A stretch of 64,000 bases of DNA from Clostridiales bacterium (lineage in GTDB: Bacteria > Bacillota > Clostridia > Peptostreptococcales > Anaerovoracaceae): assembly GCA_012513435.1 (NCBI GenBank), contig JAAZCE010000018.1:1-64000 (forward strand), in the 5' to 3' direction. A program made the translations under genes and the position numbers. Numbering within the stretch: position 1 is the stretch's first letter; each line of letters opens with the position of its first letter. The notes below the pieces were generated by a model, which made no database searches, was not told the origin of the DNA, and saw nothing but the letters and a program-made list of their open reading frames with translations. Below, piece by piece: positions 61,391 to 64,000 of this stretch.

Positions 61391-62019
61391 TAAAATTCCT
61401 CCTTGCCGACGATTTGCCCATCGTCAATAGTCAATATATATCCATGTCCAGGATCAGGTACCCAACGGAAAAAATTATCCGCTTCCCCCGATTTCCCCGG
61501 AAAAGTGTTTTCCATAATAGCCGATATCGTTCCTCCGTGGCAGACCACAACGGAAAGGGCTTCCTCCTTGTGATGCCTTAGGGAAAGCTCCTTTACTGCG
61601 TGAAGCTTTCTCAGCTCCTTAAAGCCCTTGATTATTCGCCTCTGAAAGCCTACCAGACTTTCTCCGCCGGGACAGACAAGGTTCCCAGTCTTATCGCCTA
61701 TCCATGTCTGATATTCCTCAAGGCCGTTAAGCTCATGGTAGCTCTTCATCTCAAAAATACCGAAGTTGATTTCACGAAGGGAATCCATGACCTTATGCTC
61801 CCTTTGTCCATATATGAGGGAGAGGGTCTGCTCTGTTCTTATTAGTCCCGATGTGTAAAAATCGGTCTTCTCACTGTCGGGATATATTCCCGATTCTGTC
61901 AGCTTCTTAAGCCCCTCTACTCCTTCTTCTGCCAGAGGAATATCCGAGTATCCGTAGTACAGTTTCCTCACATTTCCCTCTGTTATTCCATGCCTTATTA
62001 AACAAATTCTTGATTTCAT
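61390..62019 (-). CDS. cobC: Histidine phosphatase, probable alpha-ribazole phosphatase
   Basis: 209 residues. Phosphoglycerate-mutase-like active site: RHGITEGN (about 8-15), Glu in SLREINFGIFE (about 80-90), second His in VVCHGGT (about 160-166). The position among cobT, cobU and cobS supports removal of the phosphate of alpha-ribazole 5'-phosphate (or adenosylcobalamin 5'-phosphate) in cobalamin assembly. Confidence 0.88.
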   Translation of the reverse strand: MKSRICLIRHGITEGNVRKLYYGYSDIPLAEEGVEGLKKLTESGIYPDSEKTDFYTSGLIRTEQTLSLIYGQREHKVMDSLREINFGIFEMKSYHELNGLEEYQTWIGDKTGNLVCPGGESLVGFQRRIIKGFKELRKLHAVKELSLRHHKEEALSVVVCHGGTISAIMENTFPGKSGEADNFFRWVPDPGHGYILTIDDGQIVGKEEF

Positions 62020-62023
62020 GATT

Positions 62024-62395
62024 TTATTTTTCTCTCTTTCCCAGTCCGCAGAATACCCTGTGGACTTCAGAGGCTTCTCCTGCTAGATAAAGCATAAGCC
62101 TGCCGTTGATTTCTCTAAAGCTACGTAAAATCGTATCCACAGACACTATGCCGGCAGATACATCGTCACATATTAAAATCTTATCCTCCCATAGCCCCTT
62201 GTTCTCCCGAAAGAAGTCAGCCGCCTCTGTGCCTTCCCCGGCACAGCGAAGTGAGAATCCCTCCAGACCACAGATAGCATCACTGTCAAAGTCAGGCGTA
62301 CGTCCGTCACTGCAGTCGCACAAAGTCTCTATATCAAAATGCTCCTTAGCATAATCCACTTTCCCTTGATATGCACCTCCGAATATGAATACCAT
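62024..62395 (-). CDS. Short CobU-like protein, degenerate
   Basis: 123 residues resembling a shrunken CobU: an N-terminal loop FGGAYQGKVDYAKE in place of GGxxSGKS (the Ser/Thr after Lys12 is Val), and a C-terminal half ILICDDVSAGIVSVD, then LRSFREINGRLMLYLAGEAS like the end of CobU (EVGxGIVP...FRDxxGxxNQxLA). The middle guanylyltransferase region is missing. A full CobU is encoded in the same operon, so this may be a regulatory or partly active paralogue. Function unproven. Confidence 0.6.
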   Translation of the reverse strand: MVFIFGGAYQGKVDYAKEHFDIETLCDCSDGRTPDFDSDAICGLEGFSLRCAGEGTEAADFFRENKGLWEDKILICDDVSAGIVSVDTILRSFREINGRLMLYLAGEASEVHRVFCGLGKREK

Positions 62396-62398
62396 TCT

Positions 62399-63214
62399 CT
62401 ATGCTCCTATTCCCAGCATAAGGGCTACAGCCCCAACACCTGTAAGCTCTCCCGCAACAATCATATACCCGGCTATATCGCCGTTCATTCCTCCCAGCTG
62501 CTTCCTTGCAGAGCTGCCTAAGGCACCCGCTGCCAGCTTCATTCCACTTACGGCAACCGCTGTGTATATGAGGTTATAAAGATTTCCCAAACTCATTATT
62601 TGACTAAAATCGAGGAGAAATGCCACATAGCAAACTATTCCGGCCGCCACGGTGATTATTATACCCGGCAGCCCGTATTCATGATTTTTGTATGACTCCA
62701 TTGCCACATACTGACTGGCAGCCATAGGCCTCCTGTTTATTATATCATATGCTGCCAGCTGGCGGGAGACCATAAGTATTATTGTGAGCAAAGCTGCCCT
62801 TCCCATGGAAAATTCCTGAACAAAAATATTCATTGAAGCAGAGAAGATAAGGACCATAAACACGAGGGCTATTACTGCGAACGCTCCTACGTGAGAATCC
62901 TTCAATATCCTTCTCTTTTCCTGTGAGGATGCTCGCGACAGGACAGCGTCACTGCAGTCCATGTACCCGTCCAGGTGTATGAAGCCCGTAGCGAAAAAAT
63001 ACGCCGCCGTCAAGACAGCTCCCAAAAAAACGCTGTTGTCCACGAATATGCTGAGCACAAACCACAGAGAATTCATTATTACAGCGAGAAACAGCCCTAC
63101 CAGAGGAAGCATATTGAGCATATGATATCTGTACTCCTCATGCCATTTATTATAGGGGCACGGTATCTGCGTAAAACAGCTCCATGCCATAAAAAAGCCT
63201 TTTATGTATTTCAC
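62399..63214 (-). CDS. cobS: Adenosylcobinamide-GDP ribazoletransferase (cobalamin synthase)
   Basis: 271-residue membrane enzyme joining adenosylcobinamide-GDP to alpha-ribazole, the last step of B12 assembly. Conserved DGYMDCSDAVLSRAS-type motif (HLDGYMDCSDAVLSR, about 96-110) binds metal; several membrane helices follow. The GTG at 63214 is preferred: AAGGAG is correctly spaced and it overlaps the cobU stop (GTGA). Confidence 0.93.
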   Translation of the reverse strand: MKYIKGFFMAWSCFTQIPCPYNKWHEEYRYHMLNMLPLVGLFLAVIMNSLWFVLSIFVDNSVFLGAVLTAAYFFATGFIHLDGYMDCSDAVLSRASSQEKRRILKDSHVGAFAVIALVFMVLIFSASMNIFVQEFSMGRAALLTIILMVSRQLAAYDIINRRPMAASQYVAMESYKNHEYGLPGIIITVAAGIVCYVAFLLDFSQIMSLGNLYNLIYTAVAVSGMKLAAGALGSSARKQLGGMNGDIAGYMIVAGELTGVGAVALMLGIGA

Positions 63215-63747
63215 TTCCAAATCTCCTTAATTCCTGCGGACACCTCGATAACCCTATCACAGCACAGGGCAAGGGCTCTGTCTATCATAGCAAGACCCCG
63301 CCTGTACATTTCGGTAAGTTCATGGTACTCCGCCCCGTCTCCGTATATATAGTCCGATACAAAAACCGTGTTACCCGTACTCCCGGCGAAGGCAACAACG
63401 TCTTCCTTTACACGAAGGGGCGCACCCTCATCTACGTTACCTGCATCATCGAACATCTCATTGGCAAGGAGTGCCGTGACGCTGTCCATAAGAAAGACGC
63501 CTTTCTTATGGACCCCTTCCTTTTCCAAAAGAGCCCTAAGATCCTTTCCCTGCTCCAGAGTCTCAAAGCCCCAGCCCTCCCTTTCCGAAAGGTGCCGCTT
63601 TATTCTATACACGTCCTCTTCATCGTGAGGTATCATGGTAGCTATATAGTACAGAGGCCTTCTCATCTCACAGGCCATTGTCTTGGCTATGCGCTGGGCC
63701 TGATAGGACTTGCCATTTTTACATCCGCCGCTGATAAACACGTTCAT
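63211..63747 (-). CDS. cobU: Adenosylcobinamide kinase / guanylyltransferase
   Basis: 178 residues. P-loop ISGGCKNGKSYQA (about 5-17), IATMIPHDEEDVYRIKRHLSE with the conserved His region that receives GMP, then DSVTALLANEMF and VFVSDYIYGDG. Phosphorylates adenosylcobinamide and activates it with GTP. The ATG directly follows the cobT stop (TAGATG). Confidence 0.92.
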   Translation of the reverse strand: MNVFISGGCKNGKSYQAQRIAKTMACEMRRPLYYIATMIPHDEEDVYRIKRHLSEREGWGFETLEQGKDLRALLEKEGVHKKGVFLMDSVTALLANEMFDDAGNVDEGAPLRVKEDVVAFAGSTGNTVFVSDYIYGDGAEYHELTEMYRRGLAMIDRALALCCDRVIEVSAGIKEIWK

Positions 63748-64000
63748 CTAAAAGCAATCCCCGTTTCTTATTTCATACAAGTAGCCGTCATCAATGCGTG
63801 CTTCTTCAAAAGTGCCCATGTTGTTCATCACATGACAGGCTCCCTTTATTACATCAAAGGCTATAGGGCATCCGCTTCCTTCCCCAAGCCTCATGTTAAG
63901 CCCGAGAAAAGGCTCCATCCCGAAATTACTGACCACCTCGCTTATTCCACTCAGGGCTTCTATTCCGGCACCGTAACCCTTCTCATTGGATTTGTGAGAT
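63748..64000 (-). CDS. cobT: Nicotinate-nucleotide-dimethylbenzimidazole phosphoribosyltransferase, C-terminal part
   Basis: About 84 codons at the window edge; the gene continues beyond 64000. The reading SHKSNEKGYGAGIEALSGIS, then LGLNMRLGEGSGCPIAFDVI matches the C-terminal active-site region of CobT, including the catalytic Glu in RLGEGSG, and ends MNNMGTFEEA. Makes alpha-ribazole phosphate for the lower ligand of B12. First visible gene of the cob operon. Confidence 0.93.
   Translation of the reverse strand, partial: SHKSNEKGYGAGIEALSGISEVVSNFGMEPFLGLNMRLGEGSGCPIAFDVIKGACHVMNNMGTFEEARIDDGYLYEIRNGDCF

Noticed and set aside
1-64000. CRISPR arrays, prophage modules, insertion sequences or integrases
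   Set aside because: I looked for regularly spaced repeats, transposase or phage structural genes and found none; the only repeats are operator-size or single duplications.

Overview
The window looks like the chromosome of a strictly anaerobic, amino-acid-fermenting Clostridia member, plausibly near the Anaerovoracaceae / Clostridiales Family XIII or Peptostreptococcales. Evidence: a complete D-ornithine fermentation operon of the Clostridium sticklandii type, desulfoferrodoxin and a flavodiiron-rubredoxin protein for oxygen defence, strong Shine-Dalgarno sequences, TTG/GTG starts and FHA-SEDS/PBP genes. I see no prophage, insertion sequence, rRNA operon or CRISPR array.

Layout. 0-9 kb (minus): 5' end of serS, a long glutamine synthetase, a UPF0182 membrane protein, a zinc-ribbon/coiled-coil membrane protein and small accessory genes. 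9-14 kb: a BceAB-like ABC transporter divergent from a LytTR regulator/GHKL kinase pair with LytTR-type direct repeats between them, then tRNA-Lys(CUU). 14.6-22 kb: a BATS-type radical SAM enzyme and a 2105-residue REC/GGDEF/EAL/PAS/GAF signalling protein. 22-26 kb: two unknown membrane proteins, a TPP riboswitch controlling thiT, the relic of a sigma-54 regulator, thiamine pyrophosphokinase and desulfoferrodoxin. 26-36.6 kb: an AEC carrier, FHA-SEDS plus PBP, a YerB-like protein, a cation exporter, an E2-like acyltransferase fold with an acyl-CoA ligase, and the flavodiiron protein. 36.7-48 kb: GIY-YIG protein, AbrB-regulated ABC-2 exporter, hydrolase, MarR-regulated heterodimeric ABC exporter, dapA, birA-bioY and a GH3 enzyme. 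48.4-57.5 kb: ornithine operon (ord, ortA, ortB, oraS, oraE, MutL-like) and its probable sigma-54 activator. 57.6-64 kb: ArsR regulator, phosphoesterase, RNase H, cold shock protein, cysK and a cobalamin nucleotide-loop cluster running off the end.

How it fits together. OraE needs adenosylcobalamin and PLP; the MutL-like ATPase is a probable reactivase, and cobT-cobU-cobS-cobC a few kb away would complete or salvage the cofactor. The ornithine operon has a near-consensus -24/-12 promoter and two copies of a TGCAA-N6-TTGCA palindrome about 150-175 bp upstream; a third copy lies upstream of the activator gene. Thiamin (ThiT, ThiN) and biotin (BioY, BirA) genes indicate reliance on vitamin uptake.

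The least explained items are the E2-like protein whose catalytic His position is Glu, paired with an acyl-CoA ligase; the membrane protein pair at 22.1-22.9 kb; the MutL-like protein with a CX3CX2CX4C tail; and the very large c-di-GMP protein. All assignments rest on reading motifs by eye; no database search was run.
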